This document shows, in pieces, positions 23,389-32,969 of a stretch of 64,000 nt of DNA; the first letter of the stretch is position 1; each line of letters opens with the position of its first letter. The position numbers and the translations under genes are program-made. The notes below the pieces were generated by a model. That model ran no database searches and was not told where the DNA came from. It saw nothing but the letters and a program-made list of their open reading frames with translations. The DNA is from Cellulomonas taurus (lineage in GTDB: Bacteria; Actinomycetota; Actinomycetes; Actinomycetales; Cellulomonadaceae). The stretch is from positions 248,001 to 312,000 of the forward strand of contig NZ_CP051884.1 in assembly GCF_012931845.1 (NCBI RefSeq). The letters run 5' to 3'.

Positions 23389-24537
23389 TCAGCCCCGGGC
23401 GGGCAACCTGCCGAGGCCGGTGCGCAGGTCGTCGGCGGAGGCGGTCAGCGACACCCGCACCCAGCCCTCGCCCCGGCTGCCGAAGGCCGACCCCGGGGCG
23501 ACCGCCACCCCCTGCCGGAGCACCAGCTCCTCGGCGAAGGCCGCCACGTCACCGTCGGTGGCGTGCGACAGATCGGCCCAGAGGTACAGGCCGCCCCGGG
23601 CCGCCAGCGACGGGATGCCGAGGCCGTCGAGCACCTCGGTGGCCAGCGCGCGGTGCGCGGCGTAGGTGGCCCGGGCGGTTTCCACGTCGTCCTGCGGTCC
23701 GGTGAGCGCTGCCAGGGCGGCGTACTGGGCCGGGGTGTTCACGCAGGACACGATCGCCTCCTGGACGGTCGGCATCAGCGGCGCGAGCTGGTCCGGCACC
23801 ACCAGGGCACCGACCCGCATCCCGGTCATCGCGTGGTCCTTGCTGAAGGTGTGCAGGGTGAGGACCCGGCCGTCGGTGTCGTGGGCGGCGGGCGGCACGT
23901 GCTCACCGTCGGCGAACTCGGCGTAGCACTCGTCGGAGAGCACCCACAGGTCGTGCCGCCGGGCGATGGCCATCAGGTCGGCGACCAGGGCGTCCGGCAG
24001 CGTCGTGCCCAGCGGGTTGGACGGGGAGTTCAGCACCAGCAGCCGGGTGCGGTCGGTGATCGCCGCCTCGACGTCGGCGGGGTCGGGCAGGAACCCGCGC
24101 TCGGCGTGCAGCGGGTAGGGGTGCGGGGTGGCCTGCAGCAGGTGCGCGGCCATGCTGAACGGCGGGTAGCCCGGGTCGGGGACCAGGACCTCGTCCCCGG
24201 CGCCGACGGTGAGGCTGAGCGCCAGGTGCAGCGCCTGCGCGCCACCAGCGGTGACCCAGACGTTGTCCCGGCGGACCGGCAGCGCGTGCGTCGGGTCGAG
24301 TCGGGCCGCCAGGGCGTCGCGCAGGTGCGGGATGCCGCCGTTCGGGGTGTAGCGGGTGTCGTCCCGGTCCAGGGCGTCGTGTGCCGCGGCCAGGATGTGC
24401 GGCGCGGTGGGCAGATCGGGTTCGCCGACGCTGAGCACGATCGTCCCGGGGGTGGCCCAGGCCAGCTCGGTGACCCGGCGGATGCCGGAGGCGGGGACGG
24501 TGGCGGCGTGGCTGGCGATCCGGGGCACGACGAGCAC
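23389..24537 (-). CDS. Class I/II aminotransferase
   Basis: A 382-aa fold-type I PLP enzyme. The cofactor Lys is in FSKDHAMTGMRVG (about 235), the conserved Asn/Asp in LNSPSNPLGT and LSDECYAEF, and the C-terminal Arg in GWVRVSL. The AspC/DapC-like branch fits, with a preferred amino group donor not predictable; it may be an N-succinyl-diaminopimelate or aromatic aminotransferase. The GTG at 24537 is given, but a TACTAG box at 24544-24539 suggests a leaderless start at the in-frame GTG nine bases further in. Monocistronic. Confidence 0.85.
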   Translation of the reverse strand: MLVVPRIASHAATVPASGIRRVTELAWATPGTIVLSVGEPDLPTAPHILAAAHDALDRDDTRYTPNGGIPHLRDALAARLDPTHALPVRRDNVWVTAGGAQALHLALSLTVGAGDEVLVPDPGYPPFSMAAHLLQATPHPYPLHAERGFLPDPADVEAAITDRTRLLVLNSPSNPLGTTLPDALVADLMAIARRHDLWVLSDECYAEFADGEHVPPAAHDTDGRVLTLHTFSKDHAMTGMRVGALVVPDQLAPLMPTVQEAIVSCVNTPAQYAALAALTGPQDDVETARATYAAHRALATEVLDGLGIPSLAARGGLYLWADLSHATDGDVAAFAEELVLRQGVAVAPGSAFGSRGEGWVRVSLTASADDLRTGLGRLPARG

Positions 24538-24660
24538 GCTAGTACCCGGATCGCATGAGCCAGGTCACACCGGGAACCGGTCGAAGCGGATGGCCGTTAT
24601 CAACATCGGCACATAAGCTGCCACAGCCTGGATCCCCCTGGATGAAGAAGAAGGACTTTC

Positions 24661-27276
24661 ATGGCAGAGCTGCTCTACCGGCTGGGCCGGTTCTCCGCCC
24701 GACGCGCCTGGGTCGTGATCGTCGGGTGGGTGCTCGCCCTGGCGCTCGCGGGCGGGGCCTACACGCTCTGGGGCGGCACGCTCAGCTCCACGGTCGACAT
24801 CCCGAACACCCCCACCTCCGAGGTCACCGACCGGTTGCAGGAGGACTTCGCGGCGGCCAGCGGTGGCACCGGGACCATGATCTTCAGCACCGAGGACGGC
24901 TCGGCCTTCACCGCCGAGCAGCAGCAGGAGATCAGCGACACCCTCACCGAGATCGGGAAGATCGACGGAGTGTCCGCCACGGTCGACCCGTTCGCCACCG
25001 AGGCGCAGCGCGCCCAGCAGGCCGACCAGCTCGCGCAGGGTCAGGCGAAGATCGACGGCGGCCGCGAGCAGATCGAGCAGGGTCAGGCGCAGATCGACGC
25101 CGGTCAGGCGCAGATCACCGCCGGTCAGCAGCAGCTCGACCAGGGCAAGGCGGCGGCCGAGGCAGCCGGTGCCGATGCCGCCACACTGGCGCAGTTCGCG
25201 GCGCAGCAGTCGGCCATCGACGCCCAGCAGGCCGAGCTGGACACCCAGCAGCAGGCGTTGGACGCCTCGCGCGCTGAGCTGGAGGCCGGTGAGCCGCAGC
25301 TCCAGGACGGGCAGACGCTGCTCGACCTGGCCGCCGACCTGCGCACCGTCTCCGCGGACGGGTCGGCCGCCGTCGCCACCGTCTCCTTCGACGAGCCGCT
25401 GATGAACGTCACCCCCGAGACCAAGGAGCAGGTCGAGGACACCGCCTCCGGCGCGGACATCGCCGGAGTGACGGTGGACTTCTCCTCCGACCTGGCCGCC
25501 GGGGTGCCGAGCATCGGTGGCGCCGCGGAGATCATCGGTGTCGCGGTCGCGGCGATCGTGCTCTTCATCATGCTGGGCACGCTGATCGCGGCCGGGTTGC
25601 CGCTGCTCACCGCGCTGATCGGCGTGGGGGTCGGCGCCGCCGGATCGCTGGCGTTCTCCGGTGTGGTCGACATGATTTCGGTGACGCCGATCCTCGGCGT
25701 GATGCTCGGCCTGGCGGTCGGCATCGACTACTCGCTGTTCATCCTGAACCGGCACCGGCGTCAGCTGCGTGAGGGTGCCGCCGTGCACGAGTCGATCGGG
25801 CTGGCCAACGGCACCTCCGGCAATGCGGTGGTGTTCGCCGGGACGACGGTGCTGATCGCCCTGCTGGCGCTGAACGTCACCGGGATCCCGTTCCTGGGCA
25901 TGATGGGCTCGGTGGCCGCGGCGTCGGTCGCCATCGCGGTGCTGGTCGCGATCACCCTGACCCCGGCGCTGTTGGGCCTGGCGGGCAAGCGGGTGCTGCG
26001 CAAGAAGTTCCGGGACGCCGCGCCGGTGCCGGTGAAGGCCGACCTGAAGCCGATGTCCACCGGCTCCGCCGTGCTGCGGGTGGTGGCGGGTGTCGCCGCG
26101 CTGGCCGTGATCGCCCTGCCGGCACTCGGGATGCGTCTGGGTCTGCCGGACGGGTCGCAGGAGGAGCCGGACACCACGCAGTACCGGGCGTACACGATCA
26201 CCGCGGAGAAGTTCGGCGCCGGGGTGAACGGGCCGCTGCTGGTGGTCGCCGATGTGGAGAAGCCGGCTGCCGACACTGCCGACACCGCCGAGGCGGAGCT
26301 CACCCACCTGCAGGCCACCATCGGCCAGCAGATCATGGACCAGAAGGACGTGGTCGCCGTCGCTCCGATCGGGGCATCGGAGTCCGGCACCATGATCGCC
26401 TTCCAGGTGATCCCGGTGGACGGCGGCACCTCCGAGTCCACCGAGGACCTGGTGCACCGGCTGCGCGACCTGACCCCGGAGGGTGCGACCCACGCCCTGG
26501 GCGTCGCGGGGATGGCATCGGGCAGCATCGACATCTCGGAGAAGCTGGCGAGTGTGCTGCCGCTGTACCTGGCGGTGGTGATCGGGCTGTCGCTGATCAT
26601 CCTGATCATCGTGTTCCGGTCGCTGATCGTGCCGCTGATCGCCACCCTCGGCTTCGTGCTGTCGGTGTTCGCCGCCTTCGGTGGTGTGACGGCGATCTAC
26701 CAGTGGGGCTGGCTGGGATCGGTGTTCGGGGTGCACGAGCCCGGTCCGGTGCTGAGCTTCCTGCCGACGATCCTGATCGGCGTGCTGTTCGGCCTGGCGA
26801 TGGACTACCAGCTGTTCCTGACCTCGGGGATGCGCGAGGCCTACGCCCACGGGTCGTCGGCCCGGTTGGCCGTCACCGAGGGGGTGCGGGCCGGTCGCGC
26901 GGTGGTGACCGCCGCGGCGATCATCATGATCAGCGTCTTCGGCGGGTTCATCTTCTCGCACACCGCGATGATCCGGCCGATGGGCTTCGGCCTGGCGTTC
27001 GGTGTGCTGGTGGACGCGTTCGTGATCCGGATGCTGGTGATGCCGGCGCTGATGCACCTGTTCGGCGAGAAGGCCTGGTGGCTGCCGAAGTGGCTGGACC
27101 GGATCCTGCCGAACGTCGACGTCGAGGGTGCGAACCTGGAGCGGGCGCACCACGCGACGCCGGTCACCGCCGGAGCGGAGCACGCGACCTCCGGGGCGCA
27201 CGCCGCCGCCGAGGTGCCGGTGGACGCGCCGTCGCACGCCGAGCACCCGGGTGACGGTCCGGCGCACAAGGCCTGA
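24661..27276 (+). CDS. MMPL-family RND exporter with coiled-coil loop
   Basis: An 871-aa MMPL transporter with two repeats of one plus five membrane helices. The proton-relay helices carry GIDYSLFI (first half) and AMDYQLFL (second half). The first extracellular loop contains a long Q/A-rich coiled coil (about residues 118-220) with a repeating pattern such as QGQAQIDAGQAQITAG, in the manner of YhgE/Pip-like proteins. Family members export lipids or lipopeptides or drugs. ATG 24661 has AAGGAC eight bases upstream. The C-terminal 55 residues are His/Ala-rich and soluble. A TetR gene lies just beyond, in opposite orientation. Confidence 0.9.
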   Translation: MAELLYRLGRFSARRAWVVIVGWVLALALAGGAYTLWGGTLSSTVDIPNTPTSEVTDRLQEDFAAASGGTGTMIFSTEDGSAFTAEQQQEISDTLTEIGKIDGVSATVDPFATEAQRAQQADQLAQGQAKIDGGREQIEQGQAQIDAGQAQITAGQQQLDQGKAAAEAAGADAATLAQFAAQQSAIDAQQAELDTQQQALDASRAELEAGEPQLQDGQTLLDLAADLRTVSADGSAAVATVSFDEPLMNVTPETKEQVEDTASGADIAGVTVDFSSDLAAGVPSIGGAAEIIGVAVAAIVLFIMLGTLIAAGLPLLTALIGVGVGAAGSLAFSGVVDMISVTPILGVMLGLAVGIDYSLFILNRHRRQLREGAAVHESIGLANGTSGNAVVFAGTTVLIALLALNVTGIPFLGMMGSVAAASVAIAVLVAITLTPALLGLAGKRVLRKKFRDAAPVPVKADLKPMSTGSAVLRVVAGVAALAVIALPALGMRLGLPDGSQEEPDTTQYRAYTITAEKFGAGVNGPLLVVADVEKPAADTADTAEAELTHLQATIGQQIMDQKDVVAVAPIGASESGTMIAFQVIPVDGGTSESTEDLVHRLRDLTPEGATHALGVAGMASGSIDISEKLASVLPLYLAVVIGLSLIILIIVFRSLIVPLIATLGFVLSVFAAFGGVTAIYQWGWLGSVFGVHEPGPVLSFLPTILIGVLFGLAMDYQLFLTSGMREAYAHGSSARLAVTEGVRAGRAVVTAAAIIMISVFGGFIFSHTAMIRPMGFGLAFGVLVDAFVIRMLVMPALMHLFGEKAWWLPKWLDRILPNVDVEGANLERAHHATPVTAGAEHATSGAHAAAEVPVDAPSHAEHPGDGPAHKA

Positions 27277-27282
27277 TCGACC

Positions 27283-27320
27283 ACGAAGGCCGGTGATCCC
27301 GCGGGATCACCGGCCTTCGT
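27283..27320. terminator. Perfect 38-bp palindrome, bidirectional terminator
   Basis: The 19-base half beginning ACGAAGGCCGGTGATCCCG (27283-27301) is followed directly by its exact reverse complement (27302-27320), with no loop. It separates the MMPL gene from the convergent YciI-like gene. Confidence 0.85.
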
Positions 27321-27326
27321 CGTGCG

Positions 27327-27617
27327 TCAGACGGTGAGGAAGGCCAGTTCGTCCCCGGCGGTGGTGGGCACGAACTCCGTCACGGTGTAGGCCGCGACCC
27401 CGGCCACGGTGAACGGGTCCTGCGCCACGATCGCCTCGATCCGGTCGCGTGCGCCACGCGCCAGGATCAGGCCGCCGGTGCGCGGCTCCTTCCGGCCGGA
27501 CAGCAGGAAGGTGCCGTCCGCGTAGTGCGGGGCCAGGAAGGCGCGGTGCGCGGGCATCAGGGCGTCGATCTCGCGCACGTCGGCCAGGTAGGACAGGTCC
27601 AGGACGAAGCAGTTCAT
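27327..27617 (-). CDS. YciI-like (YCII-domain) protein
   Basis: A 96-aa ferredoxin-like alpha/beta protein of the YCII family. The conserved His of MPAHRAFLAPHYADG (about 21-35) and the downstream Asp sit where a small active site is proposed. The biochemical role of most members is unknown. It follows the TetR gene by four bases on the same strand, so the two form one operon. Confidence 0.85.
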   Translation of the reverse strand: MNCFVLDLSYLADVREIDALMPAHRAFLAPHYADGTFLLSGRKEPRTGGLILARGARDRIEAIVAQDPFTVAGVAAYTVTEFVPTTAGDELAFLTV

Positions 27618-27621
27618 CCGG

Positions 27622-28296
27622 TCAGTGTGCCGCCCAGTGCTGGGCGATGGCCCGCACCTCGGTCGGGGACAGCGCGGGCTCCAGCGGCCCGCGGTCCGGT
27701 GCGTTGCGCAGCCCGTCGGTGAGGATGCGCAGGTAGCGACGGTAGGCGTCCGGTCGGGTGTCCATCGCGTGGGCGGCCAGCTCGGTGACCATCCACAGGA
27801 TCATCCCGAGGTCGTCCTCGGTGGCTCCGGGCCGCAGGTCGCCCTCCTCCCGGGCGCGCTCCATCAGGGTGCAGCTGATGTCGGAGAACGGGTGCAGGTG
27901 CTCGTCCAGGTCGTGCCGGGTCTCGTCCGATGACAGCGCGGCGTCCCGGAGACCGAGGTTGCGGGTGAGGAGCTCGGCGCCGCGTTCGATCAGCATCATC
28001 AGGCCGTCCCAGGCGCGGGGGGCGCGCCTCGCCTGTTCCGCCACCTCGGTCATCTCGCGCAGGGGTCCGGCCAGGGCAGCGCCGATCAGCGAGCGCTTGT
28101 CCGGGAACCGCCGGTACACGGTGCCGACGCCGAGGCCCGCGTGGTGGGCGACCTCGTTCAGGCCGACCCCCAGGCCCCGGGTGGCGAAGAGCTCGCTGGC
28201 GGCGGCGACGATCCGTTCCCGGTTCCGCGCGGCGTCGGCGCGCAGGGGGCGGGCCGGGTCGACGTCCTCGTCGATGGGGGTGGGGTCGCTGGGCAC
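27622..28296 (-). CDS. TetR/AcrR-family regulator
   Basis: A 224-aa repressor with an N-terminal helix-turn-helix (about 25-70: IVAAASELFATRGLGVGLNE, then VGTVYRRFPDK) and a ligand-binding helical C-domain. The GTG at 28296 has no ribosome site but a TAAACT box at 28308-28303 six bases upstream, a leaderless start. A TCGAGTT direct repeat covers the promoter. Its likely targets are its own operon and the nearby genes, perhaps including the MMPL exporter, although that lies behind a terminator. Confidence 0.9.
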   Translation of the reverse strand: MPSDPTPIDEDVDPARPLRADAARNRERIVAAASELFATRGLGVGLNEVAHHAGLGVGTVYRRFPDKRSLIGAALAGPLREMTEVAEQARRAPRAWDGLMMLIERGAELLTRNLGLRDAALSSDETRHDLDEHLHPFSDISCTLMERAREEGDLRPGATEDDLGMILWMVTELAAHAMDTRPDAYRRYLRILTDGLRNAPDRGPLEPALSPTEVRAIAQHWAAH

Positions 28297-28299
28297 CGG

Positions 28300-28315
28300 T
28301 CGAGTTTATCGAGTT
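28300..28315. promoter_or_regulatory. TCGAGTT direct repeat in TetR promoter
   Basis: TCGAGTT at 28300-28306 and 28309-28315 (9-bp spacing) overlaps the TAAACT -10 box of the TetR gene. Autorepression is likely. Confidence 0.45.
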
Positions 28316-28369
28316 GATAGCAGTGATCCACTTGTGCGCGGTGCGCGCCGCTCGCGGCACAATGGCGGC

Positions 28370-29401
28370 ATGTCCGATTCGCCGACCGCCGGTCCGTCCC
28401 CGGCCGGTGCCCTCCTCGGTGTCGCCGCCGCCGCCCTCGGTGGCTGGCTGCTGCACCTCGGTGCCCGCGACGCGTCGCTGGTCAGGTGGGAGTGCGCCGT
28501 CAGCACCTGTGGCACCGACGACCTGGCCGGTGCCGCCCCCGTCCTCGGCATCCTCGCGCTGGTCGTGGCGGCCGGGCTGCTCACCCGCACCCTGCGCACC
28601 GTCGCCCCGCCGCTGCTGATGCTCGTCGGTGCCGGTGCCGCGCTGCTCGGGTGGCGCGACGCCGTCGACCAGGGCCTGGTGACCGCTGCCTCGGTGCAGT
28701 CCTGGCAGATGGTGGTGGGGCTGGTCGCGGCGGTCGCCCTGGTGGTCACGGTGCTGACCGCGATCCGCGAGCTGCGCCGCTCGTCGGGCTACTGGGTGCT
28801 GCTCGGGCGGCGTGGCACCTGGGGCCGGGTGACGGACTACGCCAGCGACGGCACCGCCACCGTGCACTTCGACGACGCGGACGGGAACCGGTACAGCGTG
28901 CGGACCTCGGTGCCCCGCGACGCCTTCAAGCGCGCGCCCCGGGTGTACTACGACCCGGTCGCGCCCACCGATGTCGGCCGGCTCCGGGTCGGGCTGCCCG
29001 GGCAGCCGCTGACCGCCACCGCCCGGCGGGACCAGTTCGACGCGGTCCGCCGCCTGCTGCCGCTGCCCGACGACGACCTCAGGTCCGACGCCACCGCCGC
29101 GATGGACATCGCCCCCGATGGCACCCGCACCACCACGACCACCGGTGCCTACGGCACCCGGAGGACCACGGTCGCGCCGGACGGCACCCGCACCACGACC
29201 ACGATCGCGCCGGACGGGAACACGACCACCCGCAGCAGCACCGTGCGATCCAGCACCACGCGATCCAGCTCCACGCGGTCCAGCACCGAGACGGTCACCG
29301 ACGTGTCGGTCGCCCTGGAGCGGCTGTCCGCCCTGCACCGGGAGGGCGCGTTGTCCGACCAGGAGTTCGCCGCCGCGAAGGCCGCCGTGCTGCGCCGATG
29401 A
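28370..29401 (+). CDS. Membrane protein with Thr-rich repeats and SHOCT domain
   Basis: A 343-aa protein. Four N-terminal membrane helices (about 12-140) resemble DUF3592-type proteins, followed by a soluble beta region (YWVLLGRRGTWGRVTDYASD). A Thr/Ser repeat zone (about 245-310) has copies of APDGTRTTTT and RSSTTRSSS. A C-terminal SHOCT motif (LERLSALHREGALSDQEF) closes it. SHOCT is thought to mediate oligomerisation. A CACAAT box lies six bases before ATG 28370, probably a leaderless start. It overlaps the zinc-finger gene by four bases. Function not recognised. Confidence 0.7.
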   Translation: MSDSPTAGPSPAGALLGVAAAALGGWLLHLGARDASLVRWECAVSTCGTDDLAGAAPVLGILALVVAAGLLTRTLRTVAPPLLMLVGAGAALLGWRDAVDQGLVTAASVQSWQMVVGLVAAVALVVTVLTAIRELRRSSGYWVLLGRRGTWGRVTDYASDGTATVHFDDADGNRYSVRTSVPRDAFKRAPRVYYDPVAPTDVGRLRVGLPGQPLTATARRDQFDAVRRLLPLPDDDLRSDATAAMDIAPDGTRTTTTTGAYGTRRTTVAPDGTRTTTTIAPDGNTTTRSSTVRSSTTRSSSTRSSTETVTDVSVALERLSALHREGALSDQEFAAAKAAVLRR

Positions 29402-29751
29402 TCCCCGCCGCGGAGGTGCGCGTCCTGCTGGCCGAGCGCCGACGGGAGGCCGAGCAGCGCCTGGCCGGCACCGCCGCCGAGCGGGCGGCCGTGGTCGCCG
29501 CCTCCCGGGACTCCAATGCCGACGACGAGCACGACCCCGAGGGCGCGACCATCGCCTACGAGCGCGGGATGCTCGACGTCCTGGCCCAGCGGGTGCGGCA
29601 GACCCTGACCGATGTGGCGGTGGCCGAACGGCGGCTGGCGGCGGGGGAGTACCAGGTGTGCGAGCGGTGCGGCGGGCCGATCGCCGACGACCGGTTGCGG
29701 GCGCTGCCGACGGTGCGGACCTGTCGGGAGTGCGCCGGGCGGTCGACCTAG
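29398..29751 (+). CDS. DksA/TraR-type zinc-finger protein
   Basis: A 117-aa protein with a helical N-terminal half and a C-terminal four-Cys zinc finger (CERCGG and CRECAG). In proteobacteria DksA binds RNA polymerase with ppGpp; the actinobacterial small homologues have no proven role. ATG 29398 overlaps the previous stop (ATGA). Its TAG stop codon supplies the first three bases of the TAGACT promoter box of the next gene. Confidence 0.88.
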   Translation: MIPAAEVRVLLAERRREAEQRLAGTAAERAAVVAASRDSNADDEHDPEGATIAYERGMLDVLAQRVRQTLTDVAVAERRLAAGEYQVCERCGGPIADDRLRALPTVRTCRECAGRST

Positions 29752-29760
29752 ACTGCCCGG

Positions 29761-32700
29761 GTGTCCGAGCCCTCCCCGCCGCTGCGGGTGCGCGTCCTGG
29801 GGCAGGTCGCTGCCGCCGGGCCGGACGGTGCCGCACTGGCGCCGGTGGCCGGACGCGGCGCCGATCTGCTGGCGGCGTTGGTGCTGCTGGACGGGGCACC
29901 CGGATCGGCGGAGCGGCTGATCGACGAGGTGTGGCCGCAGGACCCGCCCGGCTCCGGCCGGGCCGCGTTGCAGACCGTGGTCTCCCGGCTGCGGGCTGCG
30001 TATGGCGCTGATCTGGTGCGGTCGGTGGCGGCGGGCTACGCGCTCGGGGTCGGTGCCGAGCAGGTCGACCTGTGGCGGGCCGAACGGGCGGTCACCGCGG
30101 CCAGGGCGGCAGGTGCCCGGGCCGACACCGACACCGCGACCGCGTTGGCCGAGCTGAGCAGCACGGAGTCCGGCGTTCCGGATCCCGTGCTGCGCGACGC
30201 GGTCGAGGCGCGGGCCCGACGGGCGTGGACGGCGCTGGCGCGTGACCGGGTGACCGCCCTGCTCGAAGGACCGGCACCCGCCGACGCCCTGCCGCTGGCC
30301 GAACGACTGGCGGACCTCGCCCCGTGGGACGACAGCGCACAGCTGGCCTTGATGCGGGCCCTGCACGCCGCCGGTCGCAGCTCGGTGGCGATCGCCGCCT
30401 TCGCCGGGTACCGGGAACGACTGGCCGACGAGCTCGGCACCGACCCGTCCAGCGCGGTCGCCGCCTTCCACCTCGAGCTGCTCACCGCCGAGGCGGCGCC
30501 GACCCGGCAGCGGGTGCTCGGGGTCAAGGCCACGCCCGGCGACCTGCTGGGCAGGGCCGAGGACCTGGCGACGGTCGAATCCGCGCTGCGGAAGTCGGCG
30601 GTGGTGACCGTGCTCGGCATCGGCGGACTGGGCAAGACCCGGCTGGTGCAGGAGGTAGCACGCCGGGCCGCCGACCGGGGTGAGGCGGTGGCGGTGGTGG
30701 AGCTGGCGGCGGTGCGTGACCCGGAGGACCTGCTGCCGGTGCTCGGCAGCGCCCTGCGGGTGCCGGAGCCGGTGCGCACCGCGGCCTCGTCGGCCACCGA
30801 CCTGCGCGGGATCCAGGACCGGGTGCGTGACCGGCTGGCCGAGCAGCCGCCGCTGCTGGTGCTGGACAACTGCGAGCAGGTGTTGGCGGCGGTGGCGGTG
30901 CTGGTCGCGGACCTGACCAGCACGGTGCCGGGGCTGCGGGTGCTGGCCACCAGCCGGGCACCCCTGGGCGCGCCTGGGGAGCGGGTGCACCCGCTGCTGC
31001 CGCTGCCCAGCACCGGACCGGACGGTGCACCGGGACCCGCGGTGGCGCTGTTCGTGGAACGGGCCCGGGCGGTCCGCCCGGACGTGGCGCTACCGCCCGA
31101 GGTGCTGACCCGGCTGTGCCGGCGCCTGGACGGCCTGCCGCTGGCGATCGAGCTGGCGGCGGCCCGCACCCGGTCGTTGACGGTGGAGGAGATCGAGCGG
31201 CGGCTCTCCGACCGGTTCCAGCTGCTGACCGGTGGTGGCGCCGGACTGCCGGAACGGCACCGCACCCTGCACGCGGTGATCGACTGGAGCTGGGACCTGC
31301 TCACCGGGTCGCAGCGCGAGCTCGCCCGGCGGGTGGCGTCCCTGCCGGACGGCTTCGGGATCGACGTCGCGGTGGCGCTGGCCGGGCGGGACGAGTTCGC
31401 GGTGCTGGACGACCTGGACGCCCTGGTCGGCCAGTCGCTGCTGCGTGCCGAGGAGCATCGGCCGACCCGGAGCATGCGGTACCGGATGCTGGAACTGGTC
31501 CGCGAGTTCGGTCAGCGCGAGGCCGAGCGCGCCGGGGAACAGGACCTGATCGTGACCGCCCTCGGGCGGTGGGGGCGTGACCTGGCGACGCAGCGGATCG
31601 GACGCGACGGCCCGGACCGGGTCCAACTGGACCCGGTGGTGGAACGCGAGCAGGACAACCTGATCGACCTCCTGCGCACCGAGCTGGCCCGCGGGGCCGA
31701 GGCGCGGCCGGACGTGCTGGTCGCCGTGTTCGGGATCAGTGCGATGCGCTGGTTGTTGCAGGGAGCGCACGAGGAACTGGCCCAGCTGCAGCGGCAGGTG
31801 CTGGACCGCGCCCGGTTCTGGACGCCGGAGCCGGAGGTGGCCGATGCCGCGGTGCTCGGCTTCAGCATCGCGGCGGTGATCGAGGTGACCTGGGGCGACC
31901 TGCGACACGGGGCGCTCGCCCGCCGTCTGGCGCTCCGGGCGCTGGGAGCGGGTGCGGTGTCGCCGGTGAACCGGTTCCTGGCCGCACTGGTCCGGCACAT
32001 CGGCGACCAACCGGCGCTGGACCGGCTGCTGGCCGAGGCGCGGGAGTCGTCGGACGGGCCGACCCGGCGGTTCAGCCTGCTCGGGTCCTGGACGATCGCG
32101 GAGAACGACGGCCGGATCGACGACGCGATCGGCTACGCCGACGGCGCCTACCGACTGGGGGTGGCCCAGAACGATCCGTGGACCATCGCGCTCGCGTCGG
32201 TGCAGCTCGCCGGGGCCTACACCCAGAGTGGCCGTGCGGCCGAGGCGATGCCGTGGGTCGCGGTGACCGATCGGGCACTGGAGCGGTTGCACGAGCTGGA
32301 GGCCGGGCCCGCCATCGCCGCGATCGAGGAGGGGCTGTGGCAGGTGCGCTCGGCGATGCTGCTCGGCCTGGGCGACTTCGACGCCGCCGAACGGGTGTTC
32401 AGCCGGATGGCCGAGCAGGCGCACGACCAGCGCGAGGCCCAGTTGCTCGGTCGGTTGGGCGCCGCCGAGACCGCCTTCGGTCGGGGTGACCTCGACCGCG
32501 CGCTGGTGCACTACCGGGAGCTGCTGCTGCTGACCCAGGTGGAGGACTACCGGCAGAACCCGTGGCAGATGGTGGTGGCCGGTGCCTGTCTGGCCGCCCA
32601 TGCCCTCGCCGGGCGCACCGACCTGCCGGAGCTGACCGAGGTCGCCGAGTCGGTGCGGGACCTGCCGATCCAGGCCGGGAACCGTGGGGTGCCCTACGCC

Positions 32701-32967
32701 GACCGGCCGGTGCTGGGCACGGTGCTGGTCGGAGTGGCGGCCTGGCGGATGGCCAGCGGCACCCGGGAGGACACCGTGCTGCCGCTGCTGGCGCTGGCCG
32801 AGCAGATGCGGTCCCGGCAGGACTACCGACCGTTGCAGCGCGAGCAGCACTGGGCCCGCGCCACCGCCCGTTACGGCGCGGCGGCCGTGCGGGCGGCGCG
32901 GGCGGCGCAGCAGGCGGTCGACCGGACGGACGAGCTCCGCCGGGCGGCCGCGCTGCTGCACGGCTGA
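29761..32967 (+). CDS. AfsR-like regulator (wHTH-BTAD-NTPase-TPR)
   Basis: A 1068-aa regulator. An OmpR-like winged helix (about 8-90, LRVRVLGQ and AALQTVVSRLRAAYG) is followed by a bacterial transcriptional activation domain (95-245), an NB-ARC-type NTPase with P-loop GIGGLGKTRL (about 287) and a TPR-like C-terminal half. This is the AfsR/EmbR architecture that activates secondary metabolism and transport genes by binding direct repeats. GTG 29761 is leaderless: TAGACT lies six bases upstream, overlapping the preceding stop. It converges on a DrrAB-type exporter operon whose promoter region carries direct repeats of 11-bp spacing. Confidence 0.88.
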   Translation: MSEPSPPLRVRVLGQVAAAGPDGAALAPVAGRGADLLAALVLLDGAPGSAERLIDEVWPQDPPGSGRAALQTVVSRLRAAYGADLVRSVAAGYALGVGAEQVDLWRAERAVTAARAAGARADTDTATALAELSSTESGVPDPVLRDAVEARARRAWTALARDRVTALLEGPAPADALPLAERLADLAPWDDSAQLALMRALHAAGRSSVAIAAFAGYRERLADELGTDPSSAVAAFHLELLTAEAAPTRQRVLGVKATPGDLLGRAEDLATVESALRKSAVVTVLGIGGLGKTRLVQEVARRAADRGEAVAVVELAAVRDPEDLLPVLGSALRVPEPVRTAASSATDLRGIQDRVRDRLAEQPPLLVLDNCEQVLAAVAVLVADLTSTVPGLRVLATSRAPLGAPGERVHPLLPLPSTGPDGAPGPAVALFVERARAVRPDVALPPEVLTRLCRRLDGLPLAIELAAARTRSLTVEEIERRLSDRFQLLTGGGAGLPERHRTLHAVIDWSWDLLTGSQRELARRVASLPDGFGIDVAVALAGRDEFAVLDDLDALVGQSLLRAEEHRPTRSMRYRMLELVREFGQREAERAGEQDLIVTALGRWGRDLATQRIGRDGPDRVQLDPVVEREQDNLIDLLRTELARGAEARPDVLVAVFGISAMRWLLQGAHEELAQLQRQVLDRARFWTPEPEVADAAVLGFSIAAVIEVTWGDLRHGALARRLALRALGAGAVSPVNRFLAALVRHIGDQPALDRLLAEARESSDGPTRRFSLLGSWTIAENDGRIDDAIGYADGAYRLGVAQNDPWTIALASVQLAGAYTQSGRAAEAMPWVAVTDRALERLHELEAGPAIAAIEEGLWQVRSAMLLGLGDFDAAERVFSRMAEQAHDQREAQLLGRLGAAETAFGRGDLDRALVHYRELLLLTQVEDYRQNPWQMVVAGACLAAHALAGRTDLPELTEVAESVRDLPIQAGNRGVPYADRPVLGTVLVGVAAWRMASGTREDTVLPLLALAEQMRSRQDYRPLQREQHWARATARYGAAAVRAARAAQQAVDRTDELRRAAALLHG

Positions 32968-32969
32968 GG

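Noticed and set aside
24565-27267. 900-codon minus-strand open frame over the MMPL gene
   Set aside because: Antisense shadow; translation is His/Arg/Gln-rich without domains.
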